Shown: in pieces, positions 46,034-56,735 of the stretch
Position numbering within the stretch: position 1 is the stretch's first letter
Layout: each line of letters begins with the position of its first letter
Assembly: GCA_026182355.1 (NCBI GenBank)
Contig: JAPFBL010000578.1
Coordinates: 101,989-165,988 of the forward strand
Reading direction: 5' to 3'
Length of the DNA: 64,000 bases
Origin: Hermatobates lingyangjiaoensis
Lineage: Eukaryota; Arthropoda; Insecta; Hemiptera; Hermatobatidae
Notes under the pieces: generated by a model
What the model saw: the letters and a program-made list of their open reading frames with translations, nothing else
Databases searched by the model: none
Told to the model about the DNA's origin: nothing
Translations under genes and position numbers: made by a program

Positions 46034-46352
46034 GTGGTCGGGGCCAGATTAGATCAGTGGTTAACGTACTCGGCTCTCAACTGGCAGGTCCGGGGTTCAA
46101 CCCTCACATAATCCTCGATTTATTCACACGCGAGGTGAATAAATCTGAGGTCGCCGTCCCTTGGAGAGGATGTTTAGCCGTCGGTCCCGAGTCTGTACAA
46201 TGTCAGGTACTCGTTAAAGATCTCTTTTCTAAATGCACTTGAGTTAAGCAAAATTTATGACTCCCAATGAGTCATAAAGAATCTATAGAATCACCAATCA
46301 AACAAAAAGCCGGTAAACTTCTGACGTTATCACCCGCTAGGAGATCGGTTTA
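46034..46352 (+). repeat. tRNA-derived SINE, long-tail form
   Basis: gatcagtggttaacgtactc, GGGGTTCAACCCTC, gaggatgtttagccgtcggt, tcgttaaagatctc, tail gatcggtttatc and an A run. A short repeat (actcccaatgagtcataaag) interrupts the tail. Confidence 0.87.
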
Positions 46353-46545
46353 TCAAAAAAAAAAAAACCTCAAATCCTCATTGGCGTGTTCAATGAGTCA
46401 TACCGAACCAAGGGATACAAAGTAATATGCCTCCTTGAACGCTCAACATCCCTTTTCAAAGACAGTTGTGTAACTCTATTTACTTTTTTTTTCTTTTGAT
46501 TGAGTTCTCTGTGATCAGTTTAATATTTCCTATTTTAGATTTATC

Positions 46546-46578
46546 CTGAGGATGAACACTAAGTGTTCAAAACGTGTC
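46546..46578 (+). ncRNA. Degraded hammerhead-like motif, ACGYGU family
   Basis: CTGAGGA, T, perfect stem GAACACT-AAGTGTTC, then AAA instead of GAA, ACGTGT, C. The changed G12 suggests an inactive copy. It is solitary, without an inverted partner nearby. Confidence 0.5.
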
Positions 46579-46619
46579 AATACTGTATGGTTAGGTTAGA
46601 TTAGATTGCAGTGGAAGTA

Positions 46620-46828
46620 GTAGCAACATAGGTAGTCCTATGTTGATCTTTAACGAGTGCCTGGCATCATATAGGCTCGAGACCGACGCCTTAACGTCCT
46701 CTCCAAGGGACATCGTCCTCACATTTATGACCTCCCTCGATAATAAATCGAGTGCCATAGTGGGTATATTGACACCGGATCTACCAGTCGAGAGGTGAAC
46801 ACGTTGGCTCTGGGCTAACCTGTCCCCG
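46620..46828 (-). repeat. tRNA-derived SINE, 5' part
   Basis: The minus strand has gttagcccagagccaacgtg, a degenerate B box, and gatttattatcgagggaggt. Inverted relative to the copy at 46034. Confidence 0.75.
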
Positions 46829-48129
46829 TCGATGTTGCATAAAATCTTTTGCGTACAAACTTGGTATTTTACCTCATTCTATATCACAAGATAGATATAA
46901 TTATAAAATATATAAGGTTAGAGATATCCTTAAAACATTAATAGTATGATAACGAACAAACAAACAGATGGATGTGCACCTGTTTATAAGACTATTAAAA
47001 TTTGCTTGAAGATGTTGTGGTTATTCAAACATGAACCATTTTAATATTCATAATTGCAATTTAAATACATGTAATACTGGGTTAGCAGTATAAAGATATT
47101 TTATGGAACAGTAATACCAAGAATGTATAAATTCTTTGCAAACATTACTGCTCCATACATCTAACTTTTTACTAATAAATTTTAATATATTTTTATCGTA
47201 TACATCATTGCAGGGTAATTTTAAAGGCTCTGAAAGTATTTTTTTTTGTTATAACTGTTCCGATGACTCGTTCCCACGGTATTGAATCCCTTACATTTAA
47301 ATTCACGTTCATGAAAGAATTTTCCGTTAAATTGTTTTTCTGATAAAAATGAAAGGAGTTAGTAAACAATTTTATACCTAAAACAATCCGCACTTTTTTT
47401 CCCTCTACAGGATAAAAGGTATGGAGTTTGATAATTGAGAAAAGGTTTGTTTTTTTTTGTTTTTTTTTATTTTCAGTTACTCAAAGAGCTTGTAAGGGTT
47501 GGACACAAACATTCGGTTTCAAGATAATTTAATTTATTGATAAATTCGGAAAGGTTCAATATTCTCTCATGCCGAACTGAATCAAATTATTTTACCCCCC
47601 AAAAAGTTTAAAAACAAATCTTGACCCTTACTAAGATTTTTATTAAATAAACAATTGTAGGCTAAAACATAAAATCACCTATATAATAATTAAAATGTTG
47701 TTGTTCTTTAATTTCTGATGTTGTACGACAAAGAAATCTTATTATAACGCTAAGAAAGTATGATTTCTTCTCTTTTCTCAAAACTGATATAATTAGTAGT
47801 ATATTAAATCCATCTATGACCTCCATCTGAGATATTTCATTCATCTGAGGTGATCTTCAGGTTTGATTTATCGTGTATATGCAGTAAACCATTGTAATTT
47901 ATCACCATCCCATACATCTCCCAACAAAAATAATTTTTTTCCAGTACTAGCGTTCCAGTTCGTCTATTTGCAGAAAACTATATTCCAACATAGAAACAAC
48001 TCGATGAAAATAATGCCATTTCTATCTGAACATATTGTTTTAAAAAACATGTTAATTTTTAGAACATTTCGTTAAAATTTATATATATTGTAAACAGGAA
48101 AACGATCCAAAAGGACAACACACTTACTG

Positions 48130-48162
48130 TCTCTAATTTTCGGTTGAACCATCATCAGGAGA
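48130..48162 (-). ncRNA. Hammerhead-like ribozyme motif, AAUU family, complete core
   Basis: On the minus strand: TCTC, CTGATGA, T, stem II GGTTCAACC, GAA, palindromic stem III AATT, A, GAGA. Stem I TCTC/GAGA is perfect. Stem II needs a 3-nt loop, giving three pairs. Confidence 0.65.
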
Positions 48163-48284
48163 GTTGAACTGAAAATTAGAGACAGTAAGTGTGTTTGTTC
48201 CTTAGTTCTGTGTTTGTGATTCATCGTGAAACGTATATATATATATAGAGAGAGAGGGAGGGTCTCCAACCATCTCTGTATCAG

Positions 48285-48390
48285 TGCACTTGGTTTCCCT
48301 CACTTATCTCTCCTGAAGACGGTTCAACCAAAAATTAGAGACTGTAAGAGTGTGTTTTTAATTTCTCTATGTTTCTTTATGTACATTGAA

Positions 48391-48391
<1 letters not shown>
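48285..48391 (+). repeat. AAUU-family terminal repeat, degraded core
   Basis: gcgcttggtttccctc-like start (gcacttggtttccctcactt), then CTGAAGA, C, GGTTCAACC, AAA, AATT, A, GAGA. The first base of GAA is changed. It runs into the TA tract at 48392-48423. Confidence 0.7.

Positions 48392-48423
<32 letters not shown>
48392..48423. repeat. TA microsatellite
   Basis: TA tract between an AAUU-family repeat and the 48472 fold-back. Confidence 0.92.
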
Positions 48424-48424
<1 letters not shown>

Positions 48425-48471
48425 CAGATTCATTAATATATCGACCGTTTGATAGAATAGATATGTTATCT

Positions 48472-48845
48472 AATCGGGATTCGGTAAAATTTTCTAGGAT
48501 CAAAAATCAAACTCTCATTGTCGACGTTTCGGTTTTATTTTAAAACCATTTTCATAGGCAGAAGTAAAAATGTTTTAACTAAGAAAATGAAATTTACATT
48601 ATTTAAAGGAACAACAATCTTAACTGGACAAAACCTTCGACTAGACTAATAAGTTATCTTAATAATCTAGTTGAAGGTTTTGTCCATTTAAGATTTTTGT
48701 ACCTTTAAATAATGTAAATTTAATTTTCTCAGTTAAAACATTCTTATTTCTGCCTATGAAAAAGATTTTAAAATAAAATCGAAACGTTTGCAATGAGAGT
48801 TTAATTTTTGAACCTAGAAAATTTTACCGAATTCCGATTAGATAG
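48472..48845. repeat. 170-bp-arm fold-back, CGAAACGTCGAC family
   Basis: attcggtaaaattttctagg ... gtccagttaag is inverted at 48666-48845. Each arm has GGTTTTA...AAAACC and GAAACGT near the position of a hammerhead 3' half, but the CTGANGA box reads CTATGAA. Copies of one arm recur at 49975-50115 and 55885-56005; the sequence at 61965-62085 matches the inner arm in part. Confidence 0.8.
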
Positions 48846-49876
48846 CACACACATATATATATATATAATACCATTACGCTGGTGGAAATATTAAAAAGTG
48901 AGTCTTTCTTGTGTTTCTTTATATGTGTCACAGTTTATTTTAAGTGTAATCTGTTCTGCCGGACCACATTGCGTACGTACATTATGTGTCCCTATGTGTG
49001 TACACTGAATTTACAAATTAATCAAAAGTCGGTTATATCAAAATATATGCGTCATATATTTATAATATTGTCAACGAACAAAAAAGTAACATGAGAAAAG
49101 TTCAATATATTTTTTTAAAACATTTTTATACATTCAGTACATTTGTGCTACGGTAAAATGATGAAACAGTTCAATTATTGGATACAAAGCTATCTGTGAG
49201 GGCAAGAGAAATATTTAAACAGATTGAAATAGCAAACGTTTTACTGCTGAAAGAATACTTAATTATTACTCATCTCATGTCATGAACTGAAGGTTAATTC
49301 TCAAACGAAATACTAAATAATTGATTGAAATCTGCAAACTGTCTTTTCTCATGTAAAAAAAAGTGATTTTGTTTTTGGAAGAAAGGCACTGAAATAACAG
49401 GAATAAGAGTATTAATTTTTATCAACAGAGCTTGTTATTAATAATTTAAAAATCTTTTAAATACATGTTCTTGTATGATTTTATAACATTATTTACCACT
49501 ACATACACAATTATTATAATACTACTGTCACTGTTATTACATTAAAAAAAGTATATTGCTATAATTATAAACTAAACTACTGAATGATTGATGTATTTTA
49601 GTCTAACTCAACTTTACTATATATATGTAACTTTAACACTGGGTAAGTCACTGCGCTGACCAACGGACGCCCTGTGATTGTTCATACGCAGGCCCAACTT
49701 GGTTGAAGCCCAGCCAACGTAAAAAGCATCACATCAAGTACACTCCAAACGGTAAACTCAGTTACAGGATATATATATACAAGATATCACATAAACACGT
49801 GAAATAACCACAAATGATCAAACCAGAATACGGTTAAAAGATCTTAATTCTTTTCCCCATTTGATGTTGTGGTTTG

Positions 49877-49879
<3 letters not shown>

Positions 49880-49928
<49 letters not shown>

Positions 49929-49965
49929 ATATATATTATATATATATATTATAATATATACTATT
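49880..49965. repeat. TA microsatellite, compound
   Basis: Several TA runs with TATTA interruptions, between an AGAUCU-family fragment (49800-49880) and a CGAAACGT-family arm. Confidence 0.92.
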
Positions 49966-50312
49966 AAAACTAAAGTATATCGGGACTCGGTCAGTTCTTC
50001 AGGTTCAAATTAAACTCTCATGGTCAACGTTTTGGTTTTTATTTAAAACCTTTTTCATAAGCAGAAGTACACATTTTGAAACAGAAAAATTTAGTATTAC
50101 AGTATAAATTATTTTACAAAGAAAAAGTATTCCCATTTCTTCTATTACAAACAATCTCGTTCTTTTCTGTCCAATTTGAATTAACTCTATCGATTTTTTC
50201 AATCCTATCTGGTTCATGCCGTGTTTGTTTAAATGGCTTCTTCTATTGGATTCTTCATCCAATAGTTAATAATTAATATACTTAATCACTGAAGATATGT
50301 CAGTTTGGCATT

Positions 50313-51328
50313 CAGTGTTGCCTATTTGGTTAGCCCTTTTTCAATCTCTTATAGCCATCGAAATTTTGAAATTAACTCTGGTGCTTTTTTAGCCCTTTTT
50401 GTGCTAATTAAACTCGTTTTTTAGACTGTTTGTTCCTTTATTTTTATCAAATTTAGTGTTAAAGAGACGTGTTTAGTATTTATAAGAAAATATAGGTAAA
50501 AGTCTAATATCTAGCTTATTTTAAGCACTTAATACACATTTGTTGTCTCTATGTATAGTACCTACTAAACTTCATTGCAAACATCTGGTTCAAATCAAGT
50601 TCATTAGTCCTTGAAAACTCATTCAAACGACGTCCAACTGTTTTGATCTGAGAGAAGGAGACAGAAGGTAACTTCTTCTGTTTTAAATCATCTTTATTTT
50701 TCTCAAATAGTTGCTTTAAAAAAGATGTTATTGGTTAAAAAAAAGGACTCCTTCTTCTGCAATAGTGTTTGCTGACTTGCCTTCTAGCACATGACTGTTT
50801 GTATGCGTATCCAACTCTTTGTCACCTGATCTAACTACTCCTCCCCACTCTATCTCATTCGCTGTGTCTTTCTCATTCTAATGCTGATGTTGCGAGAGCA
50901 TTCAGCCAAGTAAACATCATTAGAAACAAACTTCGAAACAAGATTAATATATCAATTATAAATTGTATACTGATAACATGACATGGACTAAAACATTTCT
51001 AAAAATACTGCTATGATTGAGAAGTCTTTTTTGACGTAATTAAGAAAACTGGGACCAATGAAATCGATAAAACCAGAAAGACCGAATGTGATCATAAAGA
51101 ATTTAATTTAGTTGCTGCATTTGGTAAAGAATTTTAAGAAATCTTTACTTTAGCTTAATAAAAATAAGATTATAGTTAATCTTTATGTAAAAATACTGTT
51201 TAAAAATGTTATTTTCCCTTATTGTGACTTCGTCCTTTGTTTTAGCTCGTTTCGAAAATTTTAACTTATGTTTAGCCCATTTTTTGTACTATTTTAGCCC
51301 GATTGGCACCTGGTAGTTGGCAACATTG
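50313..51328 (+). mobile_element. hAT-superfamily DNA transposon relic with 8-bp target duplication
   Basis: The left end CAGTGTTGCCTATTTGGT-TAGCCC is inverted at the right end, which reads in reverse complement as CAATGTTGCCAACTACC and later GGGCTAAA. The element is flanked by TTGGCATT (50305-50312) and TTGGCAAT (51329-51336), a 7 of 8 match. An 8-bp duplication is diagnostic for hAT elements. At 1016 bp it is much shorter than an autonomous copy. It contains a C-terminal transposase relic at 50874-50981. Confidence 0.87.
50874..50981 (+). pseudogene. hAT transposase C-terminal dimerisation motif, relic
   Basis: A 35-codon frame reads HSNADVARAFSQVNIIRNKL, RNKINISIINCILIT, then TGA. The SNAD-ER-FS pattern followed by KLRN is the most conserved part of the hAT C-terminal dimerisation region, next to the last catalytic residue. 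Upstream sequence within the element is out of frame and full of stops, so only the 3' end of the gene survives. It lies inside the terminal repeats at 50313-51328 and in the same orientation as the CAGTG end. Confidence 0.8.
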
Positions 51329-51589
51329 TTGGCAATAGATGATTAAATAATTTTTAATATCTACAATTATTAATTACTTTTTATTTGTGTTAGTATTTCA
51401 ATGTCATTTGTCTTTTGTACAAATCTATTTTTATAGTTTTTTATGCAGATTTGGTTGCTTGTTTCTAACAAGATGCTATATCTTGAGTTGTTTTCTTGAG
51501 ATAAAGTGATTTGTTTATATAGGACAGTTAAGGAAGTGACAATAAAAGCGAAGCATTAATAAATGCCTTGGCTGCGATAGAGTGGGCGG

Positions 51590-51990
51590 GGGTTTGCATT
51601 TGTGTTTTATCGTTGTCTGAACATTTACATTTCACAGTGCCAGCTAATTGTCTAAAAGGAACAGAGAAGCCTGTGATACCATTAGCCGGGTGCTAAGTGA
51701 AAGTGCCCTAAGGGGGGGTGGGGGAAATTAGATTAATCAGAAGGGCTGGAAAGGGCAGAGAGAAGAAAACAATCCATAAATCAGACAAGACGCGTGCCAA
51801 GCACATAAGGTAAACATGTTGTAACTCAAGCCAGGTCCACACCGCCAGGCAATTGATAATTTGTTGTTTCTCCCTTGCCCACAATGGGACAGTTGTGATT
51901 TATACGCGGTCCTATTGTCCGGCCCAAGACAAACCCTCCTAATTGCCCTTAACTGCCCCCACCGCCCACGCAACTTCTTCATCTACTCTC
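51590..51990. promoter_or_regulatory. Candidate conserved non-coding element or enhancer
   Basis: A roughly 400-bp non-repetitive block of balanced composition in otherwise AT-rich DNA. It contains homeodomain-like (TAATTG, ATTAGATTAATC), SOX-like (CCCACAATGGGACA) and TTTATACG motifs, a G run (51710-51725), and no consistent coding frame with splice sites. It lies in the putative 23-kb intron of the multiplexin gene. The label rests on composition and motif density only. Confidence 0.35.
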
Positions 51991-52257
51991 AAAAATTACC
52001 TCTACTACCCTTCCACCCCTTATCACTTACTAACAAACCCTTGCCGCAAACTAACTCAATTACTCTTTTTTTATATCTCTTTATCAAACATTAAGAAACC
52101 CATTAATTCATAGAAATTAACAAAATATTGTCACAAAATTCTAAGACATAAAAGGCTTTAACTTTTGAAGTAAATATAATAAAACCAATTATAGTGCCAT
52201 TTGATATATTATGGCACTTTACTAAAGAAACAATTTAGTGATCAAAATATTTCACAA

Positions 52258-52372
52258 TATAGATATTAATGTTATATAGGTACTAACGTTATATAGATAT
52301 TGACGTTATATAGAATCTAGCGTTATATAGACACCTACGTTATGTGTAGGTACAAATGTTATATAGATAATA
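52258..52372 (+). repeat. 21-bp minisatellite
   Basis: Five to six diverged copies around acgttatatagatattgacg (variants gttatataggtacta, gttatatagacacctac). Confidence 0.85.
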
Positions 52373-52639
52373 ACTCGTGCTTTGCCTGGGTGATTAAAAA
52401 TGATAATATATTTATTTTAAATTTTCTTTTTTCAAAATACCTGTAAAAATCTTTTGGCACATTCATAAGATGTCTCAAAAAAGATGTTTGAACACATTAC
52501 AATTATTAAATAATTGTAAACCAGGTATCTATTATGTACTTATTTTTCAATAAGCAAAAAAAAAATTACAAATATTTTTCTATCATTTTGCCACTATCTG
52601 TTCTGAAACTGCGGTCGGTTTTGGTTTAGATACTGCCTG

Positions 52640-52950
52640 AAAAGGCGACCCCACGGAATAGCACGCATCAGTTATCAAATTCCTTGATATTTGCATGCAT
52701 TCAAATTCAATGATTTCTTTTAGTTCAGCAATTCTAGAGCTTTCATTGCTTAGACCCATAACAAAAAAGTATAGTGGTGGAAGGTCTGGTGAACATGGAG
52801 AATATTCAATATGTAGTCTTCATCCAACCTATGTGTTTGGCAAAGTCTCATCCAGAAAGGATTAATCGTCATCACGATATACTGTGGAGGTACCCCATCC
52901 TGCTGCAAATAAAATTCCACTTCCTCAGATTATTATCCTTGGCATGATAG
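52640..52950 (-). pseudogene. Tc/mariner-superfamily transposase relic (QQDGAPPH-type)
   Basis: On the minus strand the text reads FYLQQDGVPPQY, and about 40 codons later, after a frameshift, EYSPCSPDLPPLYFFVMGL. These match the two signature blocks of a common insect transposase family (QQDGAPPH-Y, then WP-RSPDL-PLDFFLWG), in which the aspartates are catalytic. A third piece, RIAELKEIIEFECMQISR, resembles the following helical region. Frames change at least once, stops occur, and the aspartate of LDFFLW is replaced by Y, so this is dead sequence. Terminal repeats were not located. Confidence 0.75.
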
Positions 52951-53034
52951 ACTGTTGAAACAAGTTCAAATATAACAAGTGAATATATCTTTTTTTTTTG
53001 GACACTCTGTGTATATTGTAAAGTAAGGGAAGGA

Positions 53035-53135
53035 GGATCAGGTTATCTCAGTAGTTAACGTGCTCGCCTGTGGGCTGGTAGTACGGGGTTCGATCCCACG
53101 TGGCCCTCGACTTATTCACGCAGGAGATGAATAAC
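53035..53135 (+). repeat. tRNA-derived SINE head
   Basis: gatcaggttatctcagtagt, GGGGTTCGATCCCA, then cgacttattcacgcaggaga; truncated after about 100 bases. Confidence 0.8.
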
Positions 53136-53204
53136 CTGAATACTCATATCACGTGTTATTCTGTCAACTTTGTTTTTATAAATATATTTATACAATTAAA
53201 AGAA

Positions 53205-53445
53205 ACGGTCCATCGGACTTTTTTAAATAAAATAAATTCAAAACGAAAGAAACACACAGAAAGACACAGACATAACTCACATCGATATTTCGACCATCGT
53301 CGTCATCAGGAGGTGTGAAGAGCGAAGAGCGAAGAGTCCCACAGGAAGGCAGGGCGGCGACTCAGGTCGATGGTCGAAATATCGATGTGAGTTATGTCTG
53401 TGTCTTTCTGTGTGTTTCCTTCGTTTTGAATTTATTTTATATATA
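53205..53445. repeat. Head-to-head hairpin, AUAU hammerhead family
   Basis: ttcaaaacgaaagaaacaca ... cataactcacatcgatattt is inverted at 53383-53440. The spacer includes a short GAGCGAA triplication. Full minus motif at 53278-53315. Confidence 0.85.
53278..53315 (-). ncRNA. Hammerhead-like ribozyme motif, AUAU family
   Basis: On the minus strand: CACCTC, CTGATGA, C, stem II GAC-GATG-GTC, GAA, stem III ATAT, C, GATGTG. Stem I has five of six pairs. It is the left half of a head-to-head hairpin (53205-53445); the right half has lost the CTGATGA core. Confidence 0.65.
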
Positions 53446-54819
53446 TATATAATTGAAGTTATAACTATAAAACACAAAAAAGAGTCATACACTCACGGTT
53501 CTCGATCATTTCGACTCTCCTGCTGACTTCAGGAGGGGAGAAAAAGAAAAAGAAGAAGAAACACAGGAGTGGAAACGTGAATGTGTCCACTGATAACGGT
53601 ACAAAGTGACACACAGTGCAGCCGCTTTACCATCGTGGGCCAATCTAAGCTTAAATTAAATAATAACGATTGTATTTAAGTGAAGGAGGAGAGAAAATAA
53701 AGAAGTGAAAGGAAAGAATAAAATAATCATTAAAAATCAAAAAATAACGCTGAAGTGAAAAATAGTGAAAATACAGCGGAAAAGAATTAAGAGGTAAAGT
53801 GTGAACAAAATAAAAAACGATTTTTTTTAGAGAAAGTTAAAAAATGAGTTACAAAAAAACACAATGAAACAAAAAATAGTATCTTAATAAAATAAAAAAA
53901 AACAAATGAAATAATAAAAAAATACATTAAAAAATAAAAAATGAAATAGAGGAATCATCTGATTAAGTTAAGAACAGGGGAATTTCTGGTACCCAAGAAC
54001 CAAATGAAGGCTTCCTCAGAAGACCTTAAAGTGGTTTGGGTGTCATCATTGGAGAGTTGTCTCAAAACTTGGACCCTAAAGCACTCATTGAAGGGAAGGT
54101 TATGTAGATTGGCGTGTGTAGCAACTGGCACATGCTTGCGTTGATAAACGTATGACCTGTAACTATTCATACGGATGCTAAGTGACGTAGAAGTGAGGCT
54201 CACGTAGAATGAGTCACATTGTGTGCAGTCCAGACGATAAACGCATTTGCTGGATGTGCAGAAACTAGCATATGATATATATATATTATATATATATATA
54301 TTCAGAAATAATGGATAGAATCATCTGAATCTATTTGACTTTAGACTCAAAACGAATATAATAAAAAAAAAGAAAGGATAATTTCTAAAATTTTGAAATT
54401 ATTAAAAACTTTAGAAATTGTTCGTTCTCAAAATGTTGGTTAAAAAGTAAAGATGTTTGAGATGAACAGTGTATGAATCTTAAATGTTAGCTTAAAATTT
54501 TTTAAAACACAATAGCCGTTTACTCTTACAGTTATGTTTCATCTTATCAAGTCAATGTACCTCTCATGGAAAGGCAAAAGGAAAGGTACGATGGGTGATC
54601 GCTTTAATAATAATTTGTGTAATCATGACGTACGTTTTTGTAAGTAGTAACTATGTTGTAATAAGGTAGTATGTTTCACTCAATTTAATATAGTAGTATT
54701 TAGATAAAACTGGTAGTCTCTTGTATTTGCTAAGATGTATGAGATACAGTTTTGCACATGATATAAAGGCAAGTTTGTAGCAATGATATAGGAGATGGTG
54801 TTAGTTTGATGTATTAAGA

Positions 54820-55110
54820 AAATAAAGTGGATGAAGGGAGAAGGAATAAAAATTTATACGAAGGGCTTGGGAAGGGGAGGAGGGTTTGTAGAGTCGAAAG
54901 GAAGGAAGTTTGCAATATGAGGTCGTTAGGGGGGGAAAGAGAAGCGATAGGGAGTGTGTGGGGAAGGAGGAGAGCAAACATCTATCTGGGATCAGCTCTC
55001 TACCGGGATTTATCTCAACTGTGCAAGAGGATCAGGGATTGAGCGAGGCGAGGCAGGCTGCAGCATACCCGGCTTAACCTGAGCAAAACAAACACACGCT
55101 GCCTCCAACA
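54820..55110. other. Purine-rich block with GC-rich right end
   Basis: Runs of GGAAGGGGAGGAGGG and GGGGGGGAAAGAG are followed by gagcgaggcgaggcaggctg. No convincing exon; it lies just upstream of the possible exon at 55282. Confidence 0.25.
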
Positions 55111-55281
55111 ACTGTCCCTTCTTACAGTTACTCTATTCGGCAGCAAATGTTTTTCTTTACTTTTGTTATCAACTTGAGCACCCCCGTCTGGTCTGAATCT
55201 GTTTTGATGACCATCAATAATGCTCTATAATTCCTTACTGTAACAACGATTTGTTCATTGAAATCGTCTTTATTCTTTCAG

Positions 55282-55447
55282 TCAATATCTTTAACCATGG
55301 GAATACACTGGTTCCCGTTAGATCACTGAATGAAGTGATCAAAAATGGCTCAGTGACACCAGACATACTAATATGGCACTGGCAGCTGCAGAGTGAAAAA
55401 TCACTCTTTATCCCAGGTGCCGACAACCGGCTTTACGGCTATATGAG
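55282..55447 (+). CDS. Possible exon of unknown gene, plus strand
   Basis: A pyrimidine-rich acceptor (cgtctttattctttcag) and a GAG|GTGAGG donor bracket 166 nt with an open frame beginning NIFNHGNTLVPVRSLNEVIK and ending GADNRLYGYMR. The composition is balanced (many GGC, GCC, CAG, CTG codons), unlike the TA-rich flanks; a TA microsatellite starts 10 bases after the donor. I do not recognise the family. The reverse strand is also open over most of this stretch and has its own plausible acceptor and donor (donor GTAAGG near 55250), so the strand is uncertain. If the plus reading is right, this gene lies inside an intron of the minus-strand multiplexin. Another explanation is a conserved non-coding element or an unrecognised transposon piece. 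Confidence 0.33.
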
Positions 55448-55452
55448 GTGAG

Positions 55453-55485
<33 letters not shown>

Positions 55486-55494
55486 ACTTTTTCG

Positions 55495-55797
55495 TTGGAA
55501 ATACGATCCAAAACGGACAAATATAGTTCAATATAGAACGGAAACATAGATAAATTAAAAGAATACACTTACAGTCTCTAATTTTTGGTTTGAACCGTCT
55601 TCAGGAGAGACAAGAGAGGGAAACCAAGCGCACTGTTCCGGAGATGGTTGGAGATCCTCTCAGTTGGTCTCCAACCGTCTCTGAACCAGTGCGCTTGGTT
55701 TCCCTCTCTTATCTCTCCTGAAGACGGTTCAAACCGAAAATTAGAGATTCTAAGTGTGTTCTTTTGATTTCTTTATGTTTCTTTTTCTATATTGAAC

Positions 55798-55800
<3 letters not shown>
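55495..55800. repeat. Fold-back, AAUU hammerhead family
   Basis: Left arm 55495-55660 and right arm 55662-55800; the central ccaaccgtctctgaaccagt faces its complement. The right arm holds an intact core (55714-55747), while the left one (minus, 55574-55608) reads AAA for GAA. TA tracts lie on both sides (55460-55486, 55799-55852). Confidence 0.85.
55714..55747 (+). ncRNA. Hammerhead-like ribozyme motif, AAUU family, complete core
   Basis: TCTC, CTGAAGA, C, stem II GGTT-CA-AACC, GAA, stem III AATT, A, GAGA. Unlike most family members in this window (26548, 48310, 17281 and 55574 regions), which read AAA, this copy keeps G at the first base of GAA. Confidence 0.68.
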
Positions 55801-55828
<28 letters not shown>

Positions 55829-55852
55829 TATATATAATATATATATATATAT
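55799..55852. repeat. TA microsatellite
   Basis: TA repeats with two TAATA interruptions between two ribozyme-family repeats. Confidence 0.92.
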
Positions 55853-56302
55853 TGATAAATAGTATCGACCGTGGAATAGAAAGAAAACTAAAGTTTATCG
55901 GGACTCGGTTAGTTCTTCAGGTTCAGGTTCTTCAGGTTAAATGAGAGTTTAATTTGAACCTGAAGAACTGACCGTGTCCCGATAAACTTTAGTTTTGTAT
56001 ATATATATAACAGTTCAAAATTGAAGATAGGTAGCACACAAAGTAAAGAAACACACTTACAAACTCAAATTTTTGGGCAATCCGTCTTCAGGAGAAAAGA
56101 TTAAGGGAGACCAAGCACGTTGTAGACGCAACGGCTGGTAACCTATATATATATGAATGATCAAACCTCAATATGAAAATGGGAAAAAAAGACTAAGATC
56201 TTCTAACCATAAGAAGAGGTCTTTGTAATAGTCAAAAATCCAACTGAGTCGTGTTTTGAGTTGTGTTTGAGTATTGAGTTTTTGATTTTGTTGGGTTTTC
56301 GA

Positions 56303-56345
56303 CTCTGACGAAGACCGCTTGTTACGGTTGAATGATCTTAATCTT
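56303..56345 (+). ncRNA. Hammerhead-like motif, AGAUCU family, altered stem III
   Basis: GACT, CTGACGA, A, stem II GACCG-CTTGTTA-CGGTT, GAA, TGATCT instead of AGATCT, T, AATC. The core fits with N7 as C, but stem III and stem I each carry a mismatch. Confidence 0.5.
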
Positions 56346-56456
56346 TTTTCCCAAGTTCATGTTGTAGTTTCATCATAGATTGTTATTTCATGTGTTTATT
56401 TTAGATCATGTATATACATATATAAACAGAAAAAATACAATCAAATAAGAGATGCA

Positions 56457-56735
56457 ATCAGAGAAATCCAAAACCACAAAAAAAAAAACAAAAGAAATAA
56501 ATACTGTGAGTCCTTTCACCTTATATTAACAGAGAGCAAACAAAGTAAGAAAAAAGAAGGTAACAGAAAAGTTAACCAGGTGGAATTTTTCGATAAATTA
56601 AATTCCTCCTGGTTAACTTTTCTGTTACCTTCTTTTTTCTTACTTTGTTTACTCTCTGATGACATAAGGTGAAAGGCCTCAGAGTATTTATTTCTTTTAT
56701 TTTTCTTTTTCCTTCTGGTTTTGGACTTGATATAT
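56457..56735. repeat. Fold-back, AGGCCU hammerhead family
   Basis: tacttcttttttct-type arms: aagtaagaaaaaagaaggta acagaaaagttaaccagg is inverted about 56600. The right arm has the motif at 56651-56685; the left arm's core is degraded (CTGTTAA). Confidence 0.82.
56651..56685 (+). ncRNA. Hammerhead-like ribozyme motif, AGGCCU family
   Basis: ACTCT, CTGATGA, C, short stem II AT-AAG-GT, GAA, palindromic stem III AGGCCT, C, AGAGT. Stem I has five pairs. Compared with 5664-5699 the outer stem I pair changes from G-C to A-T on both strands, a compensatory change. Stem II is weak. Confidence 0.6.
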
